Positions 54,150 through 63,336 of a stretch of DNA of 63,821 bases are shown piece by piece; position 1 is the stretch's first letter, and the number at the start of each line of letters is the position of its first letter. A program made the translations under genes and the position numbers. This stretch comes from an uncultured Mailhella sp. (GTDB lineage: Bacteria > Desulfobacterota > Desulfovibrionia > Desulfovibrionales > Desulfovibrionaceae). The notes beneath the pieces were generated by a model. The model was not told the DNA's origin. It was given only the letters and a program-made list of their open reading frames with translations, and made no database searches. The stretch is from positions 1-63,821 of the forward strand of contig NZ_CALUYL010000018.1 in the NCBI RefSeq assembly GCF_944324995.1, read 5' to 3'.

Positions 54150-54816
54150 CAAGCGCCTGAAGCGCCGAACGTCCGCGCTCCCGGCGTCTTTTTCGTCGGG
54201 TCGCGGGGCGAAAAGCGCGGGGCCAGAAGGGCGCGCTGCGGCAGCAAAGCGCGCCGAGGCGACGCGAGGAAGGACGACTCGCCCGCAGGGAACAAGCCGA
54301 CGCCGGGAAGGACTCAGGCCCCCGGAAGAACAGGACGCCCCGGCGCAGCCCGGACGGCAACGGACGGCGCGGCGCAAAGCGGACGCGGTTCCGGGCGGAG
54401 CGAGACGGCAAACGCCCGGGCACAGGCCCCACGCGCACCGACCAGCCCTCCCGCGGGGACGAGACGCACCAAACGACGAGGACTCCGGCAAGGGACGCGC
54501 CGCGCGAACCGACCATCGCCTTCGTTCCGGCTCCGCAGCGAATGCGCCTTCCGCAGGGCCCGGCGGGAAAGACGGAAAGACGCCGCCTCCGACCGGCGCG
54601 CCGAGTCGGCCCGCAAAAAGCGTCGCCCGCCTGCCGAAAGTCTCGACGCCGCGCAGGATCGCGCGGCGGACGCGCCCCGCATCGGAGCCTTTCATCCGGC
54701 AGGAAAGAACCGGGGGAATGATATTGTAAGGGGGTTGCAACTCTTTTCTTTTTTGGTGAAAATTCCCGGAGAATCGACCTGTTATCACAACAGGCCCGAA
54801 AGCCAAGGATACTCCC
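54150..54816. other. GC-rich spacer between permease and MFS gene
   Basis: About 670 bp. Very GC-rich with long but meaningless open frames on both strands. A GTTGCAAC palindrome near 54734 and T-rich DNA just after it may belong to a promoter of the MFS gene. No gene recognised. Confidence 0.5.
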
Positions 54817-56229
54817 ATGCTGACTTCCCGCGACATGCTTACCGGGCTTCCCATGATTACGGCTGCGGCCTTCTTCATGCAGATGCTCGACTCCACCATT
54901 CTCAACACGGCGCTTCCCTCCATAGCCGCGTCCATGCATCGGGCTCCCTTCACCATGCAGCTTGCGGTCATCAGTTATGCGCTGACCGTGGCCATGCTCA
55001 TTCCCCTCAGCGGCTGGCTGGCCGACACCTTCGGCACGCGACGCGTGTTTCTCTCGGCCGTGGCCCTCTTCGTGGCCGGATCGGTGTTCTGCGCCATGTC
55101 CCATTCCCTGCCGCAGCTCGTGGCCGCCCGCGTGGTGCAGGGCGTGGGCGGGGCCATGATGGTGCCCGTCTCCCGCCTCACCCTCATGCGCGCCTACTCC
55201 CGCGCAGACTTCGTGCGGGTGTTCAACTTCATCACCATTCCCGGGCTGGTGGGGCCCGTGGTGGGGCCCATCATCGGCGGCTGGCTCGTCACCTACGCCT
55301 CGTGGCACTGGATATTCCTCATCAACGTGCCGCTCGGCCTCATCGGCTTTCTCTACTCCCTGAAATGCTTTCCCGACTTCCGCCAGCCCCGCGGACGCTT
55401 CGACGCCCTGGGCTTCTGCATCATCGGCGCAAGCGTGATTTCCATGACCGCCGGGCTGGAACTCACCGGCGGCAAAACTTCTTCCCCCACGCTTGCCGCA
55501 ACCCTCATCGTTCTGGGCTTCGCGGCCGTGGCGCTGTACGTCTTCCACGCCCGCCGCTCGCCCTCGCCGCTCATTTCGCTCAAGGTCTTCCGCACCCGCA
55601 CCTTCCGGGTGGGCATCGCCGGCAACATGGTCGCCCGTCTGGGCACGGGAAGCATTCCCTTCCTCGTGCCGCTCATGCTTCAGGTGGGCCTCGGCTATTC
55701 CGCCGACGTGGCCGGTCTCATCATGCTGGCCCCGGCCATCGGCTCCATCATGACAAAAACCGTGGTGCTGCGCCTGCTCCACCGCTTCGGCTACCGCCAC
55801 GTGCTGCTCTTTCTCACCCTCGCCATCGCAGGCATGTACCTCTTCATGAGTCTCCAGCGCCCCGGCTGGCCCCTCACGCTGCTCGTGATTCAGCTTCTCA
55901 TTCAGGGCATGTTCATGTCCGGACAGTTCACCTCCATGAACACCATCACCCTGGGCGAGCTGCCCGCAGAAACGGCCAGCGACGGCAACAGTCTGCTTTC
56001 CGTCACGCAGAATCTCACCGTCAGCTTCGGCGTGGCCATCAGCACCGCGCTGCTGCGCTTCTTCTCCGGCCCTTCCGGAGAACTGCACGCCCTGCACTGC
56101 ACCTTCGTGGCCGTGGGCCTCATCACCGCGGCCTCGGCCTTCGTGTTCGTCCTTCTGCGCAAGGACGACGGCGAAAATCTTCTGGAAAAAAACAATACCG
56201 GCGGCCGCGCGCAGCCGAAAGGAAACTAG
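54817..56229 (+). CDS. MFS drug/metabolite exporter, DHA2 (EmrB-like) family
   Basis: 470 aa, about 14 hydrophobic segments. FFMQMLDSTILNTALPSIA (motif in helix 1 of DHA2), GWLADTFGTRRVF (motif A) and GPIIGGWLVTYASWHWIF-like motif C region fit proton-driven multidrug or metabolite exporters. It is placed between the permeases and ATPase of a nucleoside-type ABC importer; its stop is 2 bp before the ATPase start, so the two are co-translated. It could be a recent insertion or export a product or analogue of the imported nucleoside. Confidence 0.92.
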   Translation: MLTSRDMLTGLPMITAAAFFMQMLDSTILNTALPSIAASMHRAPFTMQLAVISYALTVAMLIPLSGWLADTFGTRRVFLSAVALFVAGSVFCAMSHSLPQLVAARVVQGVGGAMMVPVSRLTLMRAYSRADFVRVFNFITIPGLVGPVVGPIIGGWLVTYASWHWIFLINVPLGLIGFLYSLKCFPDFRQPRGRFDALGFCIIGASVISMTAGLELTGGKTSSPTLAATLIVLGFAAVALYVFHARRSPSPLISLKVFRTRTFRVGIAGNMVARLGTGSIPFLVPLMLQVGLGYSADVAGLIMLAPAIGSIMTKTVVLRLLHRFGYRHVLLFLTLAIAGMYLFMSLQRPGWPLTLLVIQLLIQGMFMSGQFTSMNTITLGELPAETASDGNSLLSVTQNLTVSFGVAISTALLRFFSGPSGELHALHCTFVAVGLITAASAFVFVLLRKDDGENLLEKNNTGGRAQPKGN

Positions 56230-56231
56230 CC

Positions 56232-57797
56232 ATGGCACAAACGCCTTCTTTTGCAGCGAAAAAGAGCGCGGACGGCACCCCGCCCCTGATTCGTCTGGAA
56301 AACATCTGCAAGAGCTACGGCCCCGTCCGGGCCAACCGCAACATCTCCCTGGAAATCCGTTCCGGCGAAATCCTCGCCCTGCTCGGCGAAAACGGCGCGG
56401 GCAAGTCCACGCTCATGTCCATACTTTCGGGCAAGTCGCGGCAGGATTCCGGCACCATCTTCGTGGACGGCCTGCCTTCGCCGTTCCGCTCCCCCCGCGA
56501 CGCCCTGGCCGCGGGCATCGGCATGGTGTATCAGCACTTCATGCTCGTCGAGGCCATGACCGTGACGCAGAATCTCATGCTCGGTCAGGCGCACGGCATT
56601 CTGAATCCTGCGGCCATGCGCGCCAAAGTGCTCGATCTTGCCGAACGCTACGGTTTTGAAATCAATCCCGACGCCATGATTTCCGATCTTTCCATGGGCG
56701 AGCGCCAGCGGGTGGAAATTCTCAAGCTGCTCTACCGCGACTGCCGCGTGCTCATTCTCGACGAACCCACCGCCGTGCTCACGCCGCCGGAAATCAGTCA
56801 GCTTTTCTCCGCGCTGCGGCGCATGGCGGCCGACGGCAAAGCCATCGTGTTCATCAGTCACAAGATGAAGGAAGTGCTGGACCTCGCCACCGAAATAAGC
56901 ATTCTGCGCCGGGGCGAGATTGTGGAGCATTTTCTGCGCTCCGAAGTGCCGGGCGAACGGGAGCTCGCCGAACGCATGGTGGGCCGTCAGATGGAAACCG
57001 AAGTGGAACAGACCCCCGTGGAAAAGGGCGAAGTGCTGCTGGAACTCGACAACGCGTGCTGCGGCATGGCGCAGTCTCTCAGCTGCACGCTGCGGCGCGG
57101 CGAAGTGCTCGCCGTGGTGGGCGTGGCCGGCAACGGTCAGCGCGAGCTCGTGGAAATGGTCACGGGCGGAGCAAAGCCCGAAGGCGGTTCCGTACGCATT
57201 CTCGGCAAGAACTGGAGCGAGTTCATGCGCACGCGCATGGGGCGTCGGAGCATGGTGTACATTCCCGAAGACAGAAAGGGGCTTGCCACCTGCCCGTCGC
57301 TGGATCTCCTGGACAACTTCCTTCTCACCAACCGCAACGGCTTTCAGAATTTCGGATTTCTGGACAGGCGTCATTCGGCCACGGCGGCCGCGGACATCAT
57401 GGAGGAATACCAGGTGGTGGCCGACGGCCTGCACGCCACGGCCGGATCGCTTTCCGGCGGCAATCTGCAAAAAATGGTGCTCGGACGGGAATTTTTCCGT
57501 GAGCCAAGTCTGATTGTGGCGGAGAATCCCACGCAGGGGCTGGACATCGGAGCCATGGAGGAAGTGTGGCGGCGCATTCTGGACGCGCGCGACCACGCGG
57601 GCGTGCTGCTCGTGACAAGCGATCTGCGCGAAGCCATGACCCTGGCCGACACCTTTGCCGTCATGTACCGGGGCCGCTTCATCGACGTGTTTCCCCGTTC
57701 CGACGAAGCGCGCGTGGAGTCCATCGGTCTCATGATGGCGGGCATACGCTTCGGCGAGGATACGGAAGAAAAACCGGCCAAGGCGCAGGAAAAATAA
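56232..57797 (+). CDS. BMP-type (nucleoside) ABC transporter, ATP-binding protein
   Basis: 521 aa with two fused ABC domains (RbsA/YufO-like). Domain 1: Walker A GENGAGKST (52-60), LSMGERQR, LDEPTAVLTP. Domain 2: degenerate Walker A GVAGNGQREL, LSGGNLQKM, ENPTQGLD, as usual for this subfamily. A start at ATG 56232 follows AGGA; the larger open frame running back to 54735 is read out of frame with the MFS gene. It energises the permeases encoded at 52156 and 53229. Confidence 0.93.
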   Translation: MAQTPSFAAKKSADGTPPLIRLENICKSYGPVRANRNISLEIRSGEILALLGENGAGKSTLMSILSGKSRQDSGTIFVDGLPSPFRSPRDALAAGIGMVYQHFMLVEAMTVTQNLMLGQAHGILNPAAMRAKVLDLAERYGFEINPDAMISDLSMGERQRVEILKLLYRDCRVLILDEPTAVLTPPEISQLFSALRRMAADGKAIVFISHKMKEVLDLATEISILRRGEIVEHFLRSEVPGERELAERMVGRQMETEVEQTPVEKGEVLLELDNACCGMAQSLSCTLRRGEVLAVVGVAGNGQRELVEMVTGGAKPEGGSVRILGKNWSEFMRTRMGRRSMVYIPEDRKGLATCPSLDLLDNFLLTNRNGFQNFGFLDRRHSATAAADIMEEYQVVADGLHATAGSLSGGNLQKMVLGREFFREPSLIVAENPTQGLDIGAMEEVWRRILDARDHAGVLLVTSDLREAMTLADTFAVMYRGRFIDVFPRSDEARVESIGLMMAGIRFGEDTEEKPAKAQEK

Positions 57798-58027
57798 GAC
57801 GGCGACGTGCTGTTTCAAAACAGGGCGGTCTGTTCTGCGGGCCCGCCGCCCGCGCCTCCGCGCACGCCGGGCAAAAAACCGCCCGCAAGGCGGGAGTCCG
57901 CGGCAAGATGCGGGAAACGTCGGCAAGCTGACGGGCGCCCGGAGATGCGCGCGTGCCTGCGCCGCGTTTCCGGCCCTGCCTGAGCGGCCCTCTTTTGCAG
58001 CGCATGCCGTCCCGCAAGGAAGGAAGC

Positions 58028-58519
58028 ATGAAAAAGAAACTTGACGTAGCCACGGCCGTGCAGGCCGCAGGCATACTTTTTGAGCTGAACACCGGAGAAA
58101 ACGGCGTGCTGGCTATGGCGCAGAAAGCCCAGCTGCCCTGCGCTACGGACGAGGAAAAAAAGAGGCTCATGCTGGAATGGCGGGCCTACGTTCACGCCGC
58201 CGTGCTCTACGGACTCATGGTGCAGGCCCCCAACGTCGTGGTGGTGGAATACCTGCGCGTCACGCAGAGCATGCTGCAAAAGCTGGGCTACAGCCCCAAA
58301 GAGGCCGAAGACTTCGTGGACGGAGCCTTCCGCGCCTACGTGGATCCCATGGTCAGAACCAAAACCCAGGAGTGCCCGGACGTGTTCTTCCGCCGCCTCC
58401 TGAACCGCGGCGTCTCCGAAGTCCCGACGGAAACCGCCGCCGTGGTCTCCGGCGTCATGGCCATGGTCATGTCCGCCATCCTCGACAAGCTCGAACAGTA
58501 TGAGTTTGGGATAGAATAA
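58028..58519 (+). CDS. Small protein of unknown function
   Basis: 163 aa, mostly alpha-helical by composition, no signal peptide or clear membrane helix. AAGGAAGG precedes the ATG, and codon use looks like the neighbours, so it is a genuine gene. I do not recognise the family. Visible features: an N-terminal helix MKKKLDVATAVQAAG, a middle hydrophobic helix with APNVVVVEYLR, and a Cys in ECPDVFF. It lies 230 bp after the BMP ATPase and before the second 83-bp hairpin, so it may be the last gene of that transport unit. Confidence 0.7.
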   Translation: MKKKLDVATAVQAAGILFELNTGENGVLAMAQKAQLPCATDEEKKRLMLEWRAYVHAAVLYGLMVQAPNVVVVEYLRVTQSMLQKLGYSPKEAEDFVDGAFRAYVDPMVRTKTQECPDVFFRRLLNRGVSEVPTETAAVVSGVMAMVMSAILDKLEQYEFGIE

Positions 58520-58532
58520 GAATAGAATAGAG

Positions 58533-58615
58533 GACGGGGGAAGGAGGGAAAACTTTTGAAAAAGTTTTCCCTCCTTCCCCCGGGCCCCCATCCTCTCTTT
58601 CAAAACTTTTTAATT
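58533..58615 (-). repeat. 83-bp hairpin element, copy B
   Basis: Reverse complement, base for base, of copy A (50414-50496). It starts 13 bp after the stop of the unknown gene and its 46-nt hairpin could terminate that transcript. Together the two copies frame an 8-kb transport block as inverted repeats. Confidence 0.85.
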
Positions 58616-58840
58616 GGGGGGCGCAGCGCAAGGCGACGCTGCGCGACTCCGAACGGCTCGGCAGAACGTCGGGCAACGCGCTGAATAACGTTCGGGCGCA
58701 ATGGCTCCGCGCGTTCTCCGTCAGCTGCGCAGAAGACGCAGAACAGCTCATTCGGATGTCGAGCCACTCCGCAGGAAACACGCGAGCGGAGTTTCAGCGG
58801 CACGCAACGCGCCGGTGCAGGAAGCGTCAAAGAGCGCTCG

Positions 58841-59533
58841 TCAGCGGATGCAGCACTCGCCGTTCAGGCCGCAGGCCGAGCCCGACACCGCATTCAGCGA
58901 TTCGCCGGAAGCAAGCGCGGCCTCGATTTTGGCTTCCACCTCGTCGAAGGGCGCAAAGCCCCGCGCCACGGCGTGCAGTTCTCCGTCGTCCGTCTTCACG
59001 AAAAGCGTGGGGTACACCACGAAATCGCCGAGAATCTCTTCGGCCTCGTCCATTTCCTTCTGCGCCTTTTTCTGCACGGCCTCGGAAGCGAGAGCCTGCG
59101 AAAGCGCCTGTGCCGTCACGCCCCAGCGCGCCGCCACGTCGGCCTGCACGTCGAGAGCGAGCACGTCGCGCCCGTCTTCATAAAAGGCGTTTTGAAACGC
59201 TTCCATCTGCTCCAGCGCGTGGCCGGGAGCCAGCTTCTTGAGCGCGGCCATGAGCAGCGCGGAGCGCGAGGAGTCCATGAGTACGCTGCCCGACTCCTCC
59301 AGCAGTCCGAAAAAGCCGCTGCCGAGCTTGCGGCCCGTGGTGTCGGAAAGGCGCTGGAAAAACGCCCGCAGACGCGGCGTGCCCATGCCCGAAGTCTGCT
59401 CGGGCTCGTCCACAAGATTGCCGCACAGAACGCGCACGGGAAAGGAATGCTTCGCAACAAGCTTCTCCATGACCGGAGCAAAGCCGAAACACCAGGGACA
59501 AAAAACGTCGGTAATATAAATGAAGGATGGCAT
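58841..59533 (-). CDS. DsbA-family thiol oxidoreductase (FrnE-like)
   Basis: 230 aa thioredoxin-fold protein with helical insertion. Redox motif C12-P-W-C15 directly after strand 1 (YITDVFCPWCFGF) and a cis-Pro region VYPTLFV. No signal peptide, so it is cytoplasmic like FrnE. The C-terminus is Cys-rich (SACGLNGECCIR), which may form an extra redox or metal site. It could help refold proteins after oxidative stress or act in polyketide-like chemistry; the precise role is unknown. Confidence 0.88.
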   Translation of the reverse strand: MPSFIYITDVFCPWCFGFAPVMEKLVAKHSFPVRVLCGNLVDEPEQTSGMGTPRLRAFFQRLSDTTGRKLGSGFFGLLEESGSVLMDSSRSALLMAALKKLAPGHALEQMEAFQNAFYEDGRDVLALDVQADVAARWGVTAQALSQALASEAVQKKAQKEMDEAEEILGDFVVYPTLFVKTDDGELHAVARGFAPFDEVEAKIEAALASGESLNAVSGSACGLNGECCIR

Positions 59534-59967
59534 GGCGTTCCCTTACCGCAATCCGCGCCGCTCGCCAAGAAAAAAGTTCCGCAGAGGCCCGGTGCCCGCG
59601 GGCCTTGCAGGCCCTCAAACGTATCGGGAACCTGTGGGAAACCTTTATGTTTTCCCTTGAACATCGCCCCTTCCGGCCGACGAACACGACGGCAGGCGGA
59701 AAGGCCGTGCCGCTTTTCCCGCCGCCCCCGCCCTTGCCGCCCTTCCGGATCAGCGATGCGCCCCGCGCCTGTCCTTGCCGCCCTTCCGGATCAGCGATGC
59801 GCCCCGCGCCTGTCCTTGCCCGAAAGCGCGGACGCCGCGTCCGGCAGAGCGCATTTTCCCCTCTTCCCCGGGCCCGCGCCGCAAAGGAACTTGACGAAGG
59901 GGAGAAGTTTCCCTAGAAATATGAATTCCCCGGCATATCCACGCTTTTGTATCAGAAGGCAGCACCC
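59534..59967. other. Intergenic region with a tandem repeat
   Basis: About 430 bp between divergent genes, no ORF recognised. Holds the 41-bp tandem repeat listed separately, which could form secondary structure or recombine. Confidence 0.5.
59732..59820. repeat. 41-bp tandem direct repeat (2.2 copies)
   Basis: Unit starts CCTTGCCGCCCTTCCG and has period 41: copies at 59732-59772 and 59773-59813, then a 7-bp partial third. The two full copies are identical by eye, implying recent origin. The length may vary between strains. Confidence 0.85.
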
Positions 59968-60840
59968 ATGCTTCAGAGCGAGCTTATCAGCATCATTGAA
60001 CAGACGGCTCCCCTTTCGCTTATGGCGGAATGGGATCATTCCGGCGTTCAGGTGGCCTCGGCCCGCGCCGACATACGCCATCTTGCCGTGTGTCTCGACC
60101 CTGCGCCCGAACAGCTGCGCGCCGCCGTGGAAGCCGGAGCGGACATGGTGCTCACGCATCATCCGCTCGCCATGCGCCCCGCCTGGACGAGTGCACTGAA
60201 CGGCTACACCGACGCGCTCTCCATTCTGTACCGCAACGACGTGCCCCTCTACGCAAGCCACACCACGCTCGACGCCAATCCCCTCGGCCCGAGCGCCTGG
60301 CTGCCCGATCTGCTCGGCCTTGAAGACCGCGTGATTCTGGAAAAGACGGGCACGTTCACCGCGCCGGACGGCTCCGTGATCGAAGGCGGCTTCGGCTGCG
60401 CGGGCAGGCTGCCCGAAGCCATGTCCCTTGCGCGCCTTTGCGCCGTCATGCGCGAAGCGCTGCCGCTTGAGAGAATGTGCGGCGTGGCCCGTCTCATCGG
60501 CGATCCCGACCGGGAAATCCGCCGCGTGGCGGTGTGCACGGGATCCGGCTCCTCGCTGCTTGAGGAAGCCGCGGCCACGGGCGCGGATGTGTTCATCACC
60601 GGCGACGTGAAGTATCACGACGCCCTGGCCCTGGCCTCGCGCCACGATGCGCGCAGCCCGAATTTCTGCCCCATGGCAATTCTTGATGTGGGGCATTTTT
60701 CCCTGGAAGAAGAAATGATACGCCGCTTCGCGCTGCTTCTGGACAGGAAGCTTGACGACGTGACGGTGACGTTTTTGCCGGGCAGGGATCCCTTCCTGCC
60801 CTTGACCTTTCTTTCTGAAGTACCGGAGGTACTGTCGTGA
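59968..60840 (+). CDS. Nif3-like dinuclear metal-centre protein
   Basis: 290 aa. NIF3/YbgI family: THH (H64, H65) in MVLTHHPLAM, SHTTLDANP (H98, D102) and a C-terminal DVGHFSLEE giving the second metal-site His/Glu. These toroidal proteins bind two metal ions; the reaction is unsettled (GTP cyclohydrolase I-like, or a chaperone of nucleotides). ATG 59968 follows GAAGG; a TTG-started longer frame (59947) is less likely. Its stop overlaps the next start, a frequent arrangement in deltaproteobacteria. Confidence 0.88.
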   Translation: MLQSELISIIEQTAPLSLMAEWDHSGVQVASARADIRHLAVCLDPAPEQLRAAVEAGADMVLTHHPLAMRPAWTSALNGYTDALSILYRNDVPLYASHTTLDANPLGPSAWLPDLLGLEDRVILEKTGTFTAPDGSVIEGGFGCAGRLPEAMSLARLCAVMREALPLERMCGVARLIGDPDREIRRVAVCTGSGSSLLEEAAATGADVFITGDVKYHDALALASRHDARSPNFCPMAILDVGHFSLEEEMIRRFALLLDRKLDDVTVTFLPGRDPFLPLTFLSEVPEVLS

Positions 60841-61607
60841 GCCTCTATATTGAACAGATCCGCCAGCTTGTGGCTCTCCAGCACGTGGACGACGGCATTC
60901 ACGCCGTGCAGGCCGAAATGGAAGCCGCTCCCAAGGAAGTGGAATCTCTGCAGAAGCGTTTCAACTCGCAGGACACCCAGCGCAACTGGATTCTGGACAA
61001 GCTCCAGCACCTGCAGGAACAGCAGAAGCGCCTCGACGCCGACATTCAGGACGACGAATCCCGCCTGAACAACAGCAAGAACAAGCTGATGCAGGTGGAA
61101 AACGACCGCGAATATCAGGCCATGATCCGCGAAATGGACAGCATGGAACGCCAGAACCAGACCCGCGAGGAAGAGCGCATGGCCCTGCAGGAAGAACGTT
61201 CCCTGCAGGAGAGCAATCTTCAGTCCGTGGAGGAAACCTGGAACGAACTCAAGGCCGAGCTCGAAAGCCAGCAGGAAAATCTGGAAAAGCGCATCGCCGA
61301 ATGCCGCACCCGTCTTGAAGCGCTGGAAGCCCAGCGTGCCGAAGTGGCGGCCCTCATTTCCCCGCCCGTGCTGAGCCGCTACGAATTCATCCGCAACCGT
61401 CTGCGTCATCCGGTGATCGTGCCCGTGGAAGCGGGCATCTGCTCGGGCTGCCACATTGCCATTCCGCCGCAGGTGTTCATTGATCTGCAGCGCGGCAACC
61501 ACATCATGAGCTGCCCGAACTGCCAGCGTCTCATGTACTGGGCCCACGACTATCAGGATCCCAACGCGCCCAAGCCCGAAGCCAAGGCTGCGGAAAGCGC
61601 GGAATAG
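60837..61607 (+). CDS. Coiled-coil zinc-ribbon protein
   Basis: 256 aa. A long coiled coil (about 1-175, Glu/Gln/Leu-rich) and a C-terminal zinc ribbon with C202-x2-C205 and C226-x2-C229 (C4-type). GTG start overlapping the Nif3 gene. Proteins of this family often accompany nif3 and may bind RNA or nucleotides; the specific role is unknown. Confidence 0.88.
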   Translation: MSLYIEQIRQLVALQHVDDGIHAVQAEMEAAPKEVESLQKRFNSQDTQRNWILDKLQHLQEQQKRLDADIQDDESRLNNSKNKLMQVENDREYQAMIREMDSMERQNQTREEERMALQEERSLQESNLQSVEETWNELKAELESQQENLEKRIAECRTRLEALEAQRAEVAALISPPVLSRYEFIRNRLRHPVIVPVEAGICSGCHIAIPPQVFIDLQRGNHIMSCPNCQRLMYWAHDYQDPNAPKPEAKAAESAE

Positions 61608-61662
61608 GCGTCGGAGCTCAGCCGCATTTGGCGCGGCTGAACGCTGCAACGCGCACGAATTC

Positions 61663-62018
61663 GGAGTCGGACGGGCTGTCGCTGCGGATCGCAGGATCCG
61701 GGGAGGAAAGTCCGGGCTTCGCAGGGCAGGATGCTGGCTAACGGCCAGAGCGGGCGACCGCTGGAAAGCGCAACAGAAAGCAGACCGCCGTTCTTCGGAA
61801 CGGCAAGGGTGAAACGGTGAGGCAAGAGCTCACCGGCTGACGTGGCGACACGTCAGGCCAGGCAAGCCCCATCCGAAGCAAAACCAAATAGGGAAACCGG
61901 CCGGCCCGGCCCATGGTTTCCGGGTAGGTTGCTTGAAGGCGCGGGCAACCGCGTCTCTAGAGGAATGACAGCCGCCGTTCTTCGGAACGGTACAAAACCC
62001 GGCTTATAGTCCGACTCC
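61663..62018 (+). ncRNA. rnpB: RNase P RNA (type A)
   Basis: About 356 nt. The 5' GGAGTCGGAC pairs with GTCCGACTCC at the 3' end (P1). The universal core GAGGAAAGTCCGGGCT follows, the AGAGGAATGACAGCC region is near the 3' end, and the P4 strand CAAAACCCGGCTTATAG precedes the 3' end. The two GCCGTTCTTCGGAACGG hairpins are internal stem-loops. It cleaves the 5' leader of tRNA precursors with RnpA. It lies between the zinc-ribbon gene and ispDF. Confidence 0.96.
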
Positions 62019-62025
62019 TTTTATC

Positions 62026-62055
62026 ATGGGGAGGGAGCGCAAGTTCCCTCCCCAT
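62026..62055 (+). terminator. Hairpin after rnpB
   Basis: A perfect 11-bp stem, ATGGGGAGGGA / TCCCTCCCCAT, with an 8-nt loop begins 8 nt after rnpB. The T-run is poor (CCTGTTAT), so it may be a weak terminator shared with the ispDF leader. Confidence 0.6.
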
Positions 62056-62076
62056 CCTGTTATCCGCGAGGTGAGC

Positions 62077-63270
62077 ATGCATAACGAATGCTGGGGCGTC
62101 ATTCTCGCCGCCGGTCAGGGCCGCCGCATGGCCGAGGCCACGGGCGGCGAAGCCAAGCAGTTTCTGCCCTACCAGGGCGCGCCGCTCTGGTGGCATTCGG
62201 CGCGCGCCATGGCCGCGTCGCCGCTGATTCACGGTCTGGTGTTCGTGTTTCCCGAAGAGCGTCTGGAAAGGGCCCGTCAGGAAGCGCTCGAGCTCAACGC
62301 CAAAGAATCCTGCGGCGTGCCCCTTCGTTTTGCCGCGGGCGGAGAGCGGCGTCAGGATTCCGTGCGCCACGCGCTCGCCGCGCTGCCGGAGGCCTGCCGC
62401 ACCGTGCTCATTCACGACGGCGCGCGGCCCTTTCTGCGCACCGCTCTCGTGACCAGGCTTGCCGACGCGCTGCGGGAAGGTTCGGTTTCCGGCGTGATTC
62501 CGGGCGTGCCCGTCACCGACACCGTGAAGGAAACCGACGCGCGCGGCTTTGTCACGCGCACGCCGGAGCGCGCGACCCTGCGCGCCGTGCAGACGCCGCA
62601 GGCCTTCGAGCTCGCCGCGCTGCGCGAAGCCCACGAACGCGCCGACCGCGAAGGCTGGAACGTCACCGACGACGCCTCGCTCATGGAGCGCGTCGGCTCT
62701 CCCGTGCTCGTCGTGGAAGGCGACCGGGACAACGTCAAGATCACCAACCCACAGGATCTCGCCTTGCTTGCCGAACACAAACCTTCTCTGCCCTGCTGCG
62801 GCTACGGCTACGACGTTCACGCCTACGGCGGCAATCGTCCGCTCATGCTGGGCGGCGTGGAAATAGGCGGCGAATACCTCATCCGCGCCCACTCCGACGG
62901 CGACGTGCTGCTCCACGCCCTCATGGACGCCGTGCTCGGCTGCTTTGCCGGGGGCGACATCGGCCAGCTGTTCCCGGACAACGATCCCGCCTTCGACAAC
63001 ATTTCCTCGGTGGTGCTGCTCGATCAGGTGCTCGCGAAGGCCGCCGAAGCCCACGTGCGCCTCGTGCACGCCGACCTCACCGTGATAGCCCAGAAGCCGA
63101 AGCTCGCCCCCCGCGCCGACGCCATCCGCCGCAACGTGGCAAGGCTGCTCGATCTGCCCCTCGATCACGTGGCCTTCAAGGCCACCACGGAAGAGAAGCT
63201 GGGCTTCACTGGCGCGCTTCAGGGCATCAAGGCCGTGGCGCTCGTCACGGCGCTGCGCGCCGAGCGCTGA
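62077..63270 (+). CDS. ispDF: Bifunctional IspD-IspF enzyme of the MEP isoprenoid pathway
   Basis: 397 aa fusion. IspD half (about 1-235): GVILAAGQGRRM nucleotide-binding start and the conserved D-G-A-R-P (HDGARPF). IspF half (from about 240): GYGYDVHAYG with metal-binding Asp/His, IRAHSDGDVLLHALMDAV, and KATTEEKLGF at the end. It makes CDP-methylerythritol from MEP and CTP, and later the cyclic diphosphate. The IspE step in between is separate. The start after GAGGTGA is preferred over the in-frame 62026 start, which lies in the rnpB hairpin. Confidence 0.95.
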   Translation: MHNECWGVILAAGQGRRMAEATGGEAKQFLPYQGAPLWWHSARAMAASPLIHGLVFVFPEERLERARQEALELNAKESCGVPLRFAAGGERRQDSVRHALAALPEACRTVLIHDGARPFLRTALVTRLADALREGSVSGVIPGVPVTDTVKETDARGFVTRTPERATLRAVQTPQAFELAALREAHERADREGWNVTDDASLMERVGSPVLVVEGDRDNVKITNPQDLALLAEHKPSLPCCGYGYDVHAYGGNRPLMLGGVEIGGEYLIRAHSDGDVLLHALMDAVLGCFAGGDIGQLFPDNDPAFDNISSVVLLDQVLAKAAEAHVRLVHADLTVIAQKPKLAPRADAIRRNVARLLDLPLDHVAFKATTEEKLGFTGALQGIKAVALVTALRAER

Positions 63271-63336
63271 TCCGGCGCTTTCCGGGCCCCTCTTTCCTTT
63301 GTCGGGCCGCGCGCCCACGCCTTTTCAGGAGACCTC

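Noticed and set aside
54058-56238. 726-aa antisense frame over the MFS gene and the preceding spacer
   Set aside because: No motif, Arg/Glu/His-rich, mirrors the MFS gene.
61787-61990. Repeated GCCGTTCTTCGGAACGG hairpins considered as a mobile repeat
   Set aside because: Both lie in or at stems of RNase P RNA.
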